From Acanthamoeba lenticulata (lineage: Eukaryota; Discosea; Longamoebia; Acanthamoebidae), in NCBI GenBank assembly GCA_002179805.1, contig NAVB01000446.1, positions 1 to 48,417 of the forward strand: a stretch of DNA of 48,417 nucleotides. Reading direction: 5' to 3'. Below are positions 18,060-28,996 of the stretch, piece after piece. The notes below the pieces were generated by a model, which was given only the letters and a program-made list of their open reading frames with translations, did no database searches and had not been told where the DNA came from. The stretch's first letter is position 1, and each line of letters starts with the position of its first letter. The position numbers and the translations under genes were made by a program.

Positions 18060-19647
18060 GTCACGGGGACCACCGCCGTGCCTGCACACGTCATGGGTTG
18101 GTACCCAATAAAGTAGACTCACGTATATATCTCTCCTGTTGTGCCGTTCGCCTCCACTGCTGGGGCCTTGCGTAGTGTTGGCCATGGGATTATTTGGGCA
18201 GAAGGACATATACCTCTGTAAGTTCTAATGCTCGATGATGGCCTATTTGCGAGCCACGCGCCACTTAAAAGCGTGTCAGATTGTACAGACTCCCTCCCAT
18301 AGGTCCGAGAGCCTATCTGTGGCTGGTCTTGTTGTGAGCCAATGCCACAGGAGAGGTGTTCAACCATGATCTTTGGATGCCTCTCGTAATTCTTATTTGA
18401 ATTTATTTTTTAAAGAAAGCACGGGTGGCCAATGATTGTTAACCTGAACCCTCCTTTTGCGCAAATCGAAATTTTCGCCACATTTTAAATGGGAGGCGCC
18501 CTGGGCCTTTTCCGCGTTGAAGTGAGGCAGAGGCACCGTGGACTTAGACTTGTCGGTGGCGCTGGCGTAGGGCGCGGTGAAGACACGTGAGCTCACCTAC
18601 AGCTCGCCCTCGCTGCTGTGCCGCATCCTCCTTCAGAACGAGCGAATGATGGAGCAGCGCGATTTCATCCGCCACCACTGCCGCTGCGGCCTCCCCATCC
18701 CTCTCCCATCCGTCAGCCCCACCACGCGCACACCCACCCCCATCATCACCACCAGCAACAGCCGCAGCCGCAGCCGCAGCAGCTGCAGGCGAGCGCCCAG
18801 CCACCAAGCCCGAGTCGTGCCCCACCAACGCCGCCGACGTCTGCCGCGACTCGCCTCTGTCGAGCCGCGCAAGCGCTCCCCTGCGGCGTAGGACGTAGTG
18901 GCCATCGTCGCGGGCATCCTGCGCGCCAATCAGGCTTTCCCGGCCACGGTAGCCCCACCACCGACGCCGCTGCTCCTGCCGTCGGGGCCGATCACAAAAC
19001 CGGCGACAAACGGCAGCGCAAGGCGCGCAACCCGAAGCTTCTGGTGATCTTCGCCTTCTTTAGGAGAACCGGCACTGCAGGACCTTCCGCAGCCGATTGA
19101 CTTGTTGCTCCTTGGTCTCCCTGGAGTGCCACTGGACTGTGTGGTGGTACTTGAGCGTGGCTGTGACTTGGGCGACCAAAGTGTTCAGCTGATCCACGTT
19201 GCTCATTGTGATGTTGGCAGCTCTGAGCGTAGGTGGCACATGTTAACAAGCCCATGTCCAGTCATCACTCCCCTTGTATACTGTCCCCAATGGACGTGTA
19301 ACCTGTGACCTTGTAGGTGCCGACATGATGGTCGTCGCGCTACAAGCTTGACCACTCACAACGGTGTGCTTCAAGCAGACAGAGGAATTCTCTTATTCTC
19401 CTTATCCTTTTCCGCTCACCTTCCAGCAGTGTCGCCAAGAGCTAGCGCGTTGGCCGCGTCATCCCCGTCAAGCTCGCTTTATCGGCCTCGGCAAGCCTGT
19501 CCGACTGCCGTCTCATCTTCGCTCTCCGTCATTTTCGACAAGCCCGGCGAACACAGAGGCTGTTTTTTTCTCTCTTTATTTTCCTTTTGGTCCCAAAGGA
19601 GCGGTTTTCTCGGTTTTCCAGCCCCCCCTACCGCAAACCAGAAGAAG
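18060..19647. other. Gene-poor stretch upstream of the telobox gene
   Basis: No gene I can support. A plus frame at 18577-18891 contains ELTYSSPSLLCRILLQNERM and a Ser/Arg repeat but no recognised domain or start codon. A minus frame near 19203-19060 begins MSNVDQLNTLVAQVTATLKY and stops after about 48 codons; it resembles the start of a retroelement Gag but is too short to call. Copy 2 of the short repeat sits at 19242-19302. A pyrimidine-rich stretch (19560-19640) precedes the next gene. Confidence 0.3.
19242..19302 (+). repeat. Short dispersed repeat, copy 2
   Basis: Shorter partner of 17436-17510, same orientation, with the same three blocks in order. Confidence 0.6.
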
Positions 19648-20603
19648 ATGGAAGAGGGGCCAGAAGCGTGGTTGCTTGAATATGCCCTCTTTCACGAGCA
19701 GAACGAACTCGTCCAACATTTAAAAGCAACCTTCAAACGTACTACAGCATGAAAAACATGTATTCTTTTTTTTTTTTTTTTTGAAGTTATTGAACATTTT
19801 ACAAATTCACAACAGTTTCGTGGGAGAGGTCTTCGCTTGCTGTGAAGATACAATTGCACGATTTTCGACAAGCTATCAAGACCGAAGAACCTATTTCATG
19901 GGCTTCTTGGTTACCAGCGTTCAAGAAAGCTTTTGCGCCTTCTTCTGAACCTAACCTTCGTGCAAGTCATCAGAGTCTTCTTAAAGAATTCCAAGTCATT
20001 GTACTTATTTTTCCTTCTGTCAACAAAAAAAAGGCAATTACCTAATTAATTGTTTTTATTTCCCAGGTGGATGGCGGCAACATTGATGTTGATGAGTTCA
20101 AGAAAAAGTTGCTCATTTTTTTGGATTTTTTCAAGCAGTCACTGCCGCAGCCCTTCCTCAACTGCGTCTTCTACGATCTCCTACGCGGTGACTATCACCC
20201 TTGTCAAAGAGAAGGGCAAGAGAGTCTGGAAAGCCAGCAGCAAGAGAAGACCTTCAAGAAGCTAAGAAGGAAAAGGAGGCCTTGGAGAGAAGACGAAGTG
20301 AAAAGTCTTCTTGCTGGAGTGGAAAAGTACGTCAACATATTTCTTAATTATATAGTTAAAAATAACATTATTTTTCCCTACCAGGTGGGGGGTTGGACAA
20401 TGGGACATCATTAGACGAAACTATCAATTTGACAATAGAACCAACACAGACCTGAAGGTTCACATTCATCTCAATAAATAAATAAATTCCTTATTATTTT
20501 TATTTCAAGGAATAATGGAATCAACGATCAGGATAAATACAGGAACATTCAGAAGTCACTGGAACGAACTGAAAGACCAAAGAAGAAGAAGAAACAAGGA
20601 TGA
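19648..20603 (+). CDS. Telobox Myb protein, TRF-like telomere-repeat binder
   Basis: Five exons, 19648-19738, 19816-19994, 20067-20326, 20385-20457 and 20532-20603, encode 224 aa. The N-terminal 150 residues are mostly helical in appearance (MEEGPEAWLLEYALFHEQN... FKKKLLIFLDFFKQSLPQPF), where TRF1/TRF2 have their dimerisation domain. The C-terminus is a single Myb domain: KRRPWREDEVKSLLAGVEK, then WGVGQWDIIRRNYQF, NRTNTDLK and DKYRNIQKSL. The telobox VDLKDKWRN appears here as TDLKDKYRN, split between exons 4 and 5. In the family this helix reads TTAGGG-type repeats. A lysine-rich tail (PKKKKKQG) follows. Introns and exons are AT-richer than neighbouring genes. Whether the N-terminus is a true TRFH fold is inference. 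Confidence 0.85.
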
Positions 20604-22190
20604 CCAGCCTCACCAGCAAAGGAAGGCACGACAATCCAGCGTCGCAGCCTGAGAATGGACAAAAGGCGAGAGTGCCAGGCCAAGAGGTAATTGAGCACAG
20701 GGAAAGAGCGGATTGTGCGTGGAAAAATGCATAAAATTGAGCGGGCAGGAAAACCAGTGCATGAGGCGGCCAAGTACTGTTGGTCACCCTTTTTTCCACC
20801 TGAAATCCTGCCTCAGGCGTTGGCAATCGGCACGGGACGCCTTATGTCACAAAAGTGGAGACAACCATCTTGGGAGCATCGTAACCGTTACGAAAGGGCT
20901 CAGCCGAGCGAGCCACCCGATCCTCTCCAGCAGGGAGCCTCCGCCACGCGCGCTCTACAACGACCGGGCCAAGACCATGAGCCGCTTCCGCTAGTGGGCG
21001 TTGGCGGTCAACCGCCTCAACTTGGCCCAGGTGCTGTTACCAGCCTAATAAATTTCATATCCTGTCAAGGAATGTCAACTACGTTGGTTGGCCAAACACG
21101 CTTTCGGCGGATGGTTACGCTCGACGTCGTGGGCGATGGTCGCGCCTAACAAATCCATGAGCACGTGCTGCCGACGGTGTGAACGATGCTTGACGGCACG
21201 TTGAACAGGCCGGAGGCTACCGCTGCCGGAAACGTTAACGCCTGTACCTGGCTACACGACCGCGTCCATCGAGCTGCTGACCAACACCGCGCTGGGCAGG
21301 TTGAAGCGGCTGTGTCGCCCACGACGATCATGGCGCCGACAATGCTGAACGATGACGGCGACGAATGTCCTCGGCGCGAATGAATACTGGCCTTCGACGT
21401 AGAAACCAAGGGTCTTATCGGACATCTCGAACAAGCAGATAGACGCCCATCTACCTGCCAAATGGCTTCGTCACCGTGGAAGACATCTGTGCTTCTACGT
21501 CAAGCGTCAAGACGACCTACTTGCCCTCATCGGTCTCTGCATCCATGACTGTACCGTGGCCGCTCATCAAGACATACTTCAGACCGTGATGGACATGCTC
21601 AACGAGGCCCTGGAGATGCAGTACCTGGGCAAGGTCACCTCCGTTCTAGGCATGGAAGTTCTACGTGACATAACCATCTGCGTTTGCCAGCATTCAAGCG
21701 TCTGTCTGGCCCACCTAGCAAGCGCCAATGAGAACGGCCTGATTGATCGAGATCGAGATCGGATCGGATCATCCGCTATGTGCCGACCGGCTGCCGAGGC
21801 CCGGCCGGTGTCCTGGTTGAGGAACGCCTTGGCAGATTGGACGCTCAGGCTGACCGCGTCGGACGTGGCAAAGGCAAGCTAACCGGCGGTCACCTGGGCG
21901 AAGGAGACCAGTTTAGCCTCCGAGTAGAGCGACCTCACCGCCACGAGCTATGCAAGTCCTGTCGAAAACATGCGCCTGCTGATCGCCCACGGGGCGCGCC
22001 GAAGTGCGCCGTTCCACTGACGGCCCGTCGGCCTTCCTCACCACAGCATGCAGCGGGCATGAGGACAGCCTCCGGTTTCTGGTGCTCAACGGCCACCTTT
22101 TTCAAACTACTGACCACGTTGGCCACCAAGCAGATCCACACTTCCTCGGCGCCACCGCGCACGTAGGCCTCAGAAGCGGAAGCCGCAGGT
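20604..22190. other. Decayed sequence without an intact gene
   Basis: All frames are interrupted. 20890-21040 resembles 46680-46830 (fragment of the dispersed repeat described at 22604 and 46256), sharing GGTCAACCGCCTC and TGGCCCAGGTG. The remaining frames (for example 21186-21383 and 21556-21882) look like GC-rich former coding DNA, but I recognise no family. Confidence 0.4.
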
Positions 22191-22194
22191 AAAC

Positions 22195-22604
22195 TTGTCC
22201 CACGCGCAGCCGTTGGCACGCGCCCATTGGAGAAGCTCGAGATGGCCTGCTTTGGCAAAACATGCTTATTTAATGGGCAGCCGTTGGCTGGCGCCCATTG
22301 AAGCACGACCAAGTGACCGCCTAAAGCGGCCTACGTGCACGTCTAGTAGTCAAGAAGAAGGTCCCACAGGTAGCCATTGGTGCGCGCCCATTGAAGCACG
22401 GTCAGATGGCGTTCGCGAGCTACGCCCCGGCAAGTCGCTTGATCCCATGGACAGCCATGATTGCGCCCACTGGAGCACGGCCAAGTGGCCTCCTGAAGCG
22501 CATATCCGCTGCTCCCACGGGCAGTCGTTGCAGCGTGCCCATTGAAGCGCGGCCAAGTGACCGCCTAAAGCGGCCTACGTGCACGTCTAGTAGTCAAGAA
22601 GAAG
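22195..22604 (-). pseudogene. Decayed ankyrin-repeat gene
   Basis: On the minus strand about five imperfect repeats appear in shifting frames. The clearest reads ALQWARCNDCPWEQRICA then GGHLAVLQWAQ; another gives VVLQWAPANGCP. This 'GHL-vLQWAr-nGCPW' ankyrin subtype is abundant in Acanthamoeba-infecting giant viruses and also occurs in amoeba genomes. Frameshifts and stops break it between units, so it is not functional. A 49-bp stretch (AGTGACCGCCTAAAGCGG...) is repeated exactly at 22311-22359 and 22554-22602. Confidence 0.7.
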
Positions 22605-23280
22605 CTTGCAGCACTACTGCCCGCAAGACCTAACCTCTTCCAGCACAGGGCCATCGTGGTCCTCATGTCGATGCCCTTGTATGCGCCCTCAAGAACCAAG
22701 GCTTCCTTTTGGAGCAGCTGCTGGCGCTCGCCTTTGGGCTGCTCTACCTCACGTGAACGCTGGCACTAGGCCAGCTCAATGGCCAGCGGCTATACACCTT
22801 CCTGAAGAGCATAAATCTGCATGGCACAATACCACCTGTGATTTGGTGGCCGATGCCAGCCGGATGACCGATTCTGCCCACCGTGGAGCGTCAACCAAAT
22901 TTTATGCGTCTCCCACAACTGCACACACCAATGGTCAGCGCAGAGTTGGAGCCTACTACATACCCTGGAAAGACACAGGGGAAGCTTGATAGCGATGCCG
23001 TTTTTTCTCTTTCGCACGCCAAGTAGTAGGTACCTCCCCCATCAAAAGTGTCGTTTTTTCCCGTAAGTCTAAATAAATCATTTATATTGATAGAACATGG
23101 GCCCTGTCTCCCTTCCAGTGGCATTGGCGCAAGTGGCTAGCAATCCTTCTTGCAGTACTACATTGATTGATAGGGTAGGCAAAACTTCAGTCACTTCCAC
23201 GTGGCGCATCGCCATTAGATGGATCAGCATTACTTGTTGGCACTGATGAGGACGAGACAAGAATTTCACTCATTTTAAAG
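22604..23280. repeat. Dispersed repeat, copy 1
   Basis: Two blocks match the copy at 46256-47048. Block 1 (about 22604-22890) is roughly 80% similar; block 2 (23094-23280) differs at only a few positions over about 190 bp. The middle part of the other copy is missing, and 101 bp (22993-23093) is inserted. No ORF survives in both copies. Confidence 0.85.
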
Positions 23281-23720
23281 GTGTTGGGACAGGCGTCGGG
23301 GCCACACTACGCCAAGCTAACAATTCATTTCCGCCAAAGTGGCGTCAACAAGGTCTGGAGCGACCTGACAACAGAATACAAGTCTACTACAGCTGGCGCT
23401 TCGCCCTCTGCCCCTCCGAGGAGGCAAGCAAGACTACGCCACAAAGCTGGGAGGCAAGGAAAGGCGAGATGGAGCGTTCTTTTCGGACCCAGATGGAGAA
23501 ATGGACAGCTCACTCGCTGGTGCTCGATTCCTTTATTTTTTTCTGCCGTTGTTTACTCCTCTCTGACGGTGCGTGGTTGGATGGAAAACCAGCCTAAGAA
23601 CGAACAGGCTTGGGAAGCTTATGTGGTATCCGACTAGCGTCAACAACCAGAAAGACCTAAGCGCTGCTGCCTCGAATTGCAGGGTAGACAGGCAAGACAG
23701 TTAGAAAGAAGCGTCCGCGG
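23281..23720. other. No gene seen
   Basis: A 118-codon plus frame (23281-23637) lacks an ATG start and any recognised domain. Nothing else was supported. Confidence 0.3.
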
Positions 23721-24374
23721 TTGCTAGAAGAAGAAGAAGAAGAGGACAACTTACCCCCAATGGTCAAGCCCGAAAAAGGTGGTCATGCTGGCGCCTGCAT
23801 GCGACCGGCAATACAAAGCTACAGTTGTTGGCTGCAGCTTACGCCTGAAGACGGATTTGGCTGGTCGAGACATGGCCAAGTGTCCTCTTCTGCTGCCTCC
23901 TATCTTGTAGGCGCCCCTGAAAACGCTCAGCTGTTTCCTTCACTTCACGGCAAAAATCCTCCATCAGCAGTAGCAGAGGTTCTTCCCAGCCTTGACTCTC
24001 CCCTACTCTGCCTTCCTGCCAACAACGGTAGCTTTGTATTGCCGGTCGGGCAATCTCGCCAGTTCGACACAGCATCGGATCTAATTGGACAACGTACAAT
24101 CTCTGGCAGTCCGCTTTCGGCCTCGCCCAGGGTATCGCCCAGTTCCCACTGTCACATCCCTACCTCGACGAGTGCCAGTGCAACGCAACGTTGCCCAGCT
24201 CGAAATCCGCTACCTCTCTGCAGCCAGCAGACCCAAACGCCCAGTGCCACAACAATGCTGACTGACACACCGTCAGCAAGTGAATTGTATGCAGAGCCAT
24301 CAATTGGTGCATGTCCATCAAGATGCTGCATCAGCCGAGTCACCACCAACTTTTGCGTCTGCTTCCTCCCATAG
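23721..24374 (+). other. Open frame with embedded inverted repeat
   Basis: A 217-codon frame starts LEEEEEEDNLPP and is Ser/Pro/Thr-rich without a recognised fold. It contains both arms of a 30-bp inverted repeat (23802-23831 and 24019-24048). The minus strand is also open for 86 codons here. It is probably mobile-element-derived or chance; a real protein cannot be excluded. Confidence 0.25.
23802..24048. repeat. 30-bp inverted repeat, 187-bp spacer
   Basis: Arms 23802-23831 and 24019-24048 are complementary at 29 of 30 positions (core CGACCGGCAATACAAAGCTA). They could form a hairpin or be ends of a small element. Confidence 0.85.
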
Positions 24375-24400
24375 GCACGGTGCCGACGAGATAATGTACA

Positions 24401-24720
24401 CGCAACCAGACCCACGACCACTCGCTCATCCTTAACTACGCCCTTGTCGGCAATGGTATCGCTCACTTCCCTTCCTTCACTTCTCACCTCTTTTTCTCTG
24501 CCGTGATAGAGGTGTGCAACGGCCACTACGGCATTGGCTCCATGACGACCCCGGCTCAGTTCTACGGCAACATGATGCGAGGTAATACGCTCTGGTGGTA
24601 TGTGAGCGGGTTTGTTGAATCTCTATGCTGTTACTGGCGCACGCCTCCTTATTCATCAACACGGTAGGGCTCAACTACCTGGACACTGTGCTGCCCGCCG
24701 GCAGCCACGTCGTCTTCACC
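24401..24720 (+). pseudogene. Acyloxyacyl hydrolase-like fragment
   Basis: Three exon pieces, 24401-24455, 24510-24581 and 24668-24720, join in phase and give RNQTHDHSLILNYALVGNEV, CNGHYGIGSMTTPAQFY and LNYLDTVLPAGSHVVFT. These match the order of motifs in the GDSL-like catalytic domain of acyloxyacyl hydrolases (the lipopolysaccharide-deacylating family). The next conserved block (GLVDGR-L-D) is absent and a stop precedes the first piece, so only a middle fragment remains. Splice sites have survived. After 24720 the sequence is a Leu/Met-rich low-complexity run. Confidence 0.6.
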
Positions 24721-24725
24721 TTGTT

Positions 24726-25112
24726 ATTGTTGTTGATGATGATGCTTCTGCTGCTGCTGCTGCATTGTTGGTCGTTGGTCGTTGTAGAAGGACGAGGTAA
24801 CACTGCTCGTAGTGTAGCGGCGAGGAAGTGGAAAGAAATGCTTCTTTTCCTGCTTGCAGTTGGAGAAAAAAGTGTCATTTTCCTTGCCGTGGAAGATTCA
24901 CGCGAGGAACAAGAATGAGCCGAAACGAGGTCGACGTCGAGTTTTCTGCCTATTCTGCGGTTTGGCCTAGAGGCGGCGTGGAACTGAATGAAAACTCGGC
25001 CCCGTAAGCTGCCGGGTAGCCGCCCAACGTGCAATACCTTGGCGAAGGTGGTCCGAGAAGGCGAAAATACAATCAAAACAGCGGAGAAGCCACTGAAGCA
25101 CCTTCAATAATA
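24726..25112. promoter_or_regulatory. Upstream region of the 25.1-kb gene
   Basis: Trinucleotide-like low complexity (24721-24770) followed by non-coding sequence leading to ATG 25113. No specific regulatory site was recognised. Confidence 0.3.
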
Positions 25113-27800
25113 ATGGACAGTCCTTCTTCAGCCACCACCCCTCCTTCCTCACCGCGTCAATCCACACAGTACGTCTCCATTCATTCGATTTCAACTGGTG
25201 CTGTGCACACCTGTTGTGCTTGATCAATGCAACAGAACTCTTGTGAATTGCAGCAGCAGGAGCAGCCTTGGGAATACAGGTACCAAGAGGAAGCGTGCGC
25301 GCAGAAAGCGACCACAGGAAGAAGAGGACGATCCAGGCGTACAGGCAAAGAAGGGAAGCAGAGGAGAGACCAAGTTCCCTCAGAAGGCTGACGAGGAAAG
25401 TGATGCAAGCGACCTTGAACTCTACGAGTTTCTTGCCAATTTGGACCAGAGTGTGAGAGGGAGCACCTCAGCCACTTCAAGCCCCACTCACTTGCCGGGC
25501 ACGCGCAAAATGGCAACTGACGTGCCCAAAGGCCAAGTATTCGTTCCTACCACAGGACCCTGGAATGATGACGCTTTTCTGCTGGATTCGCCCTTTGCCA
25601 GCCCGGGCCTGCGGTCGTGCACCAAGGCTACGCCCACAACCACGCCCAAGTCGACGCCACCGAACTCTCCCACAAGCAGGTGTGCCGCCTGAGTGGCGCT
25701 TTCGTGTAGGCGCGTGTGTGTCCAGCAGCAGCTGATGGAATGACTGCAACAACAGAGAATCCAAGTACAGCGTGGCGAGACTGCTGCAGGAGATCCAGCA
25801 GGACCAGGAGGACAATGCCAACATCGAGCTCGAGGAGTCATTCGACGAGGAAACGCTGGCGTTCATTCAGGAGGAGGCCAGCCTGCGCGAAGCGGTGCGC
25901 AACCATCGCCCTCACGTGTGCATGCGCAGCGGAGCCATCACGCGTGTCCTCATTTGTGAGTCGCAAATGCAGCGGAGAGCCACGAGCGTGGACAAGTACA
26001 GCACGAACGAACGCCCACTCGACGTGTTCGGCCTCTGGCCCAGAGTAAACCTTTCTCCTTTCATTTCAATTTTGTTTTTTAATTCTATTTTACAAGCGAT
26101 TGGCTGCTGTTCGTGATTGTGCACAACAGCCACTGCCGCCCCTGGGCCCACCACCAGCGCTCGATCCGGCCGTCATGCATACATCTATGGTGATTGATGG
26201 TTGCCCATTGCCTCCGGTCCATCTTTTCCTCTCCTTCCCCGTATTGATGGACCTCCCTCTCTCCCGCGCGGTGACACACCAGAGCAAATGTTAGCCTATT
26301 ATCTGCAGACTGACCTAATAGAGCACTTGATCCGGCACGAACCGCACCTCGTGCCAGAAGCCCTGCTCCGATATTTCTTCCGCGTCTGTGCGCACCTCCT
26401 CTCCGCAACTTTGCATGGTTTTGTCTCTCTCTTTCTCTTTCTCTCTCTTTCTAATCGAATTGGGTCAAATCGGATCAGTGGCGCTGGAGCCCTCGACGGC
26501 GCTGATTGCTCATGCAGCCTACAAAGCGCTCACTGCCACCCTCAAGAAACAGAAGCAGCGGCAGCAGCCTGTAGACCTGTGGGTGGCGTCGGTCCGCGAT
26601 TTTGAGGACGTGATGAAGTGGTACGGCGCGGCTGACGTAAACAACAGCGGCGTGCGCCTGGACACGTGGGAGGTGCCAGCAAAGATGACCACAGCCACCT
26701 CGGAGAACTGGGAGATTAGGTGGGACCGCCAGACAGACGGATTCCCATTGGCCAACCTGGACCAAGTTTTGAACTACATGGCCTGCGCCATTCACCACCG
26801 GTGCGTTGACATGTCCTGGGTTGTTTTTGCGTCAGCATCGTCATGATGAGGATGATGATGGTGATGATGACAACCATGGTGGTGGTTCACGTGCGAGTTG
26901 TGCAGACCCGCGGCCTACATGTGGAGTGACGTGCTGGCCATGCTGCGATGGGTGAGCGTGCTGCTCCAGGACCGGCGTGTTGGGACCATTTGCAGGATCT
27001 CACTCGACGCGTGCCTTGCCGCTCTCTTGATACACCCGGCCTTTGCCGAGCCCTCCTTCGGTACCGTTGTTCTCGTCCCTTCCTGCGATTACATGTACAC
27101 AAGTGGACGATGCGTTGACGAGGGACACTGATGTGGTGATGATGATGTAGCGACGGAAGGGTTCCCGCAGGTGAGGGAAGAGCTGCTGGTCACAGGCCAT
27201 GGCGGTCACCTGCCCAACCAGGTTCAGACGCTGCTCGCTCTGCCACCTTCGGCGGGGAGCCTACAGCAGTGCCTGGCTCTGTCCCTCCTCGAGCAGCGCT
27301 TCGGGCTCGCGCAGGTGGGGGACTCGGCCGGCACCTCAAGCCTGCTCAAGCACCTGGCCGCGCTGACCACACGCGTGGTGATCAACAAAGACACGGACTA
27401 CTTTGAACTGGCCTGCATGGTCGACCTCATTGGCTTCACCGCCCGCCATTTGGTTGCAGATTTCCTTCTCTCGTCTCTTTTCTCACGTGGTCACTGATGA
27501 TAGCGATGACTCAAACGTTGTGGGCGGACGCAGGCGGAGAGGGTGCTGAGATCGCCAGGGGGCAAGGAGCTCATCCTGGCTCTACGTATCCTCAACGGCC
27601 GCATACGGGAGACGATGGGCTTCAACCTTTCCATCACGCGGGTGCGTCTCTCCCTTTTTGTGTTGTCTTCATCATGGCGTGCCACAATGAACTTGAGTCA
27701 AGCACAGGGATTAACAAACACAGGCACTTGTGTGCAGGTAAAGGACAAGCTCGTGATGCTGGCTGCCATGCTGGAACATATCATGCGCTCTTCGGAATGA
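25113..27800 (+). CDS. Candidate CANIN-domain (SLF2/Nse6-like) protein
   Basis: Ten exons (25113-25168, 25254-25679, 25756-26044, 26097-26199, 26283-26417, 26479-26800, 26906-27060, 27151-27452, 27534-27641, 27738-27800) encode 652 aa. The N-terminal third is disordered: Ser/Pro-rich, a basic KRKRARRKRP nuclear-signal-like patch, acidic runs. From ESKYSVARLLQEIQQDQEDN onward it is helical, with LDVFGLWPR, MLAYYLQTDLIEHLI, and leucine-rich HEAT-like helices to the end (LVMLAAMLEHIMRSSE). A 'YSv-rLL-E' entry into a helical C-terminal half is what I associate with FAM178/SLF2 and Nse6 (CANIN) proteins that load SMC5/6. That assignment is from memory of the pattern and is weak; the gene model itself is strong. 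Confidence 0.8.
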
Positions 27801-27983
27801 GGAGATGCAACAGAAACTCGTTTTATGAGTTTTTAGTGTGATGTTCATGTGCAAAACGAGTTGGTAGTGTAAGAATCACAACACGATGTTTGCAAGTTTT
27901 ATGGATATGTCCTCGCTTGGACTCGAGGCTGGCCGACGACATTGTCGAGGCTGGTTGCCTTGTCGACATAAACGTTAGGCCAC

Positions 27984-28752
27984 TTACTGGAGCAGGCGCG
28001 CCAGCTCGGCGACGCGACTCTCGTCCTCTGCAGATGGAACCGCTTCCTGGTTGCCTGTTGGAGGCGCTGCTTAGCCGCAAGCAGGACCGAGAGCCGCGTC
28101 ACTTCGCCCTGCAAGAGGGCAGCCGACGTTCAACTTCGATGGACGTGTTGGCCAGCCGGGCCTCAACAAGACGGTGCAGCCTGAGCGCTTTTTCCTCTTG
28201 CTCGCTCCTCGCCTGCCTCGTCGACACACCGAACCTTGAACACGACTGTATTCCGTTGACTGTATGCCGTTGTTGTAACCGCCACCAGCTGAGGGAGCAC
28301 AAGCGCGATGGACCGCCACGTTGTGGCGGCTGTTGCCCAGGACCTAGTCGGTTTAGTGCGTCAGGACCACCCGCGCGGCGAAGTGGGACATCACCAGCCC
28401 CGCCAGGATGCTCTCGCTGCACAGAGACACACACAGGTCAATCTGGGAGGACCCACAAGTGCACAAGTCATTTGAGGAATCGCTGCCAAGCCAATCCATG
28501 ACAACTGGAGGATAAGACGTACTGAAAACAACAACCGCAAAGTTCAGGTCAGCTATGGTGGTGGTCAGGTAGCGGTTCAGGGCGCCAAGGGTCGAGGTCA
28601 TGTTGAGCTTGATCACGATTCCGCTTGGTTGGGCAGGCTCAGCAGCGTACTTGGGGGCTGGACTTGCCGTCGAATGGGGCCCGTAACTACCAGCGCAGCA
28701 ACGTCCCCAAGTTGGCGCCTTCGTTGGGCCTTCAGGGTCAGGGACTTGCATT
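27984..28752 (-). CDS. Probable small coiled-coil protein, exons tentative
   Basis: Minus-strand coding pieces include MTSTLGALNRYLTTTIADLN, ESILAGLVMSHFAAR, RHNVAVHRACAPSAG, a heptad-like piece EEKALRLHRLVEARLANTSI, GEVTRLSVLLAAKQRLQQAT and SRVAELARLLQ before TAA at 27984. They suggest a helical protein of about 200 residues. I could not find a fully phase-consistent set of introns, so borders are approximate and decay is possible. It faces the 25.1-kb gene tail-to-tail. Family not recognised. Confidence 0.35.
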
Positions 28753-28753
28753 T

Positions 28754-28996
28754 TCTTTTGCGTTTTTTCTTTTCACCACGTCTAAGAATATGGGGCAGGT
28801 TGGTAGAATATTTAGGACAAGAGAAAAGGTAGAAAAAGAAATAGCACAAAGAGCGGCCTTATTCTAACGCACTTCTCCAGCACTCCTGCCATAGTCTTCT
28901 GCCCGCTTGTTGCACACAGTCGTGCGTCCCCGCCTCTGTCTCACCAACTTCTGGCCGCTTCAGTCTCGGCCAGCTCACCCCTGCCTTTCCACGCAG
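28754..28996. promoter_or_regulatory. Divergent gap before RAP1
   Basis: Short region between the minus coiled-coil locus and the RAP1 start codon. It should hold the promoters of both. No motif was recognised. Confidence 0.3.

Noticed and set aside
20521..20826. Minus ORF overlapping the last exon of the telobox gene
   Set aside because: It lies antisense to the TDLKDKYRN coding exon and has no motif of its own.
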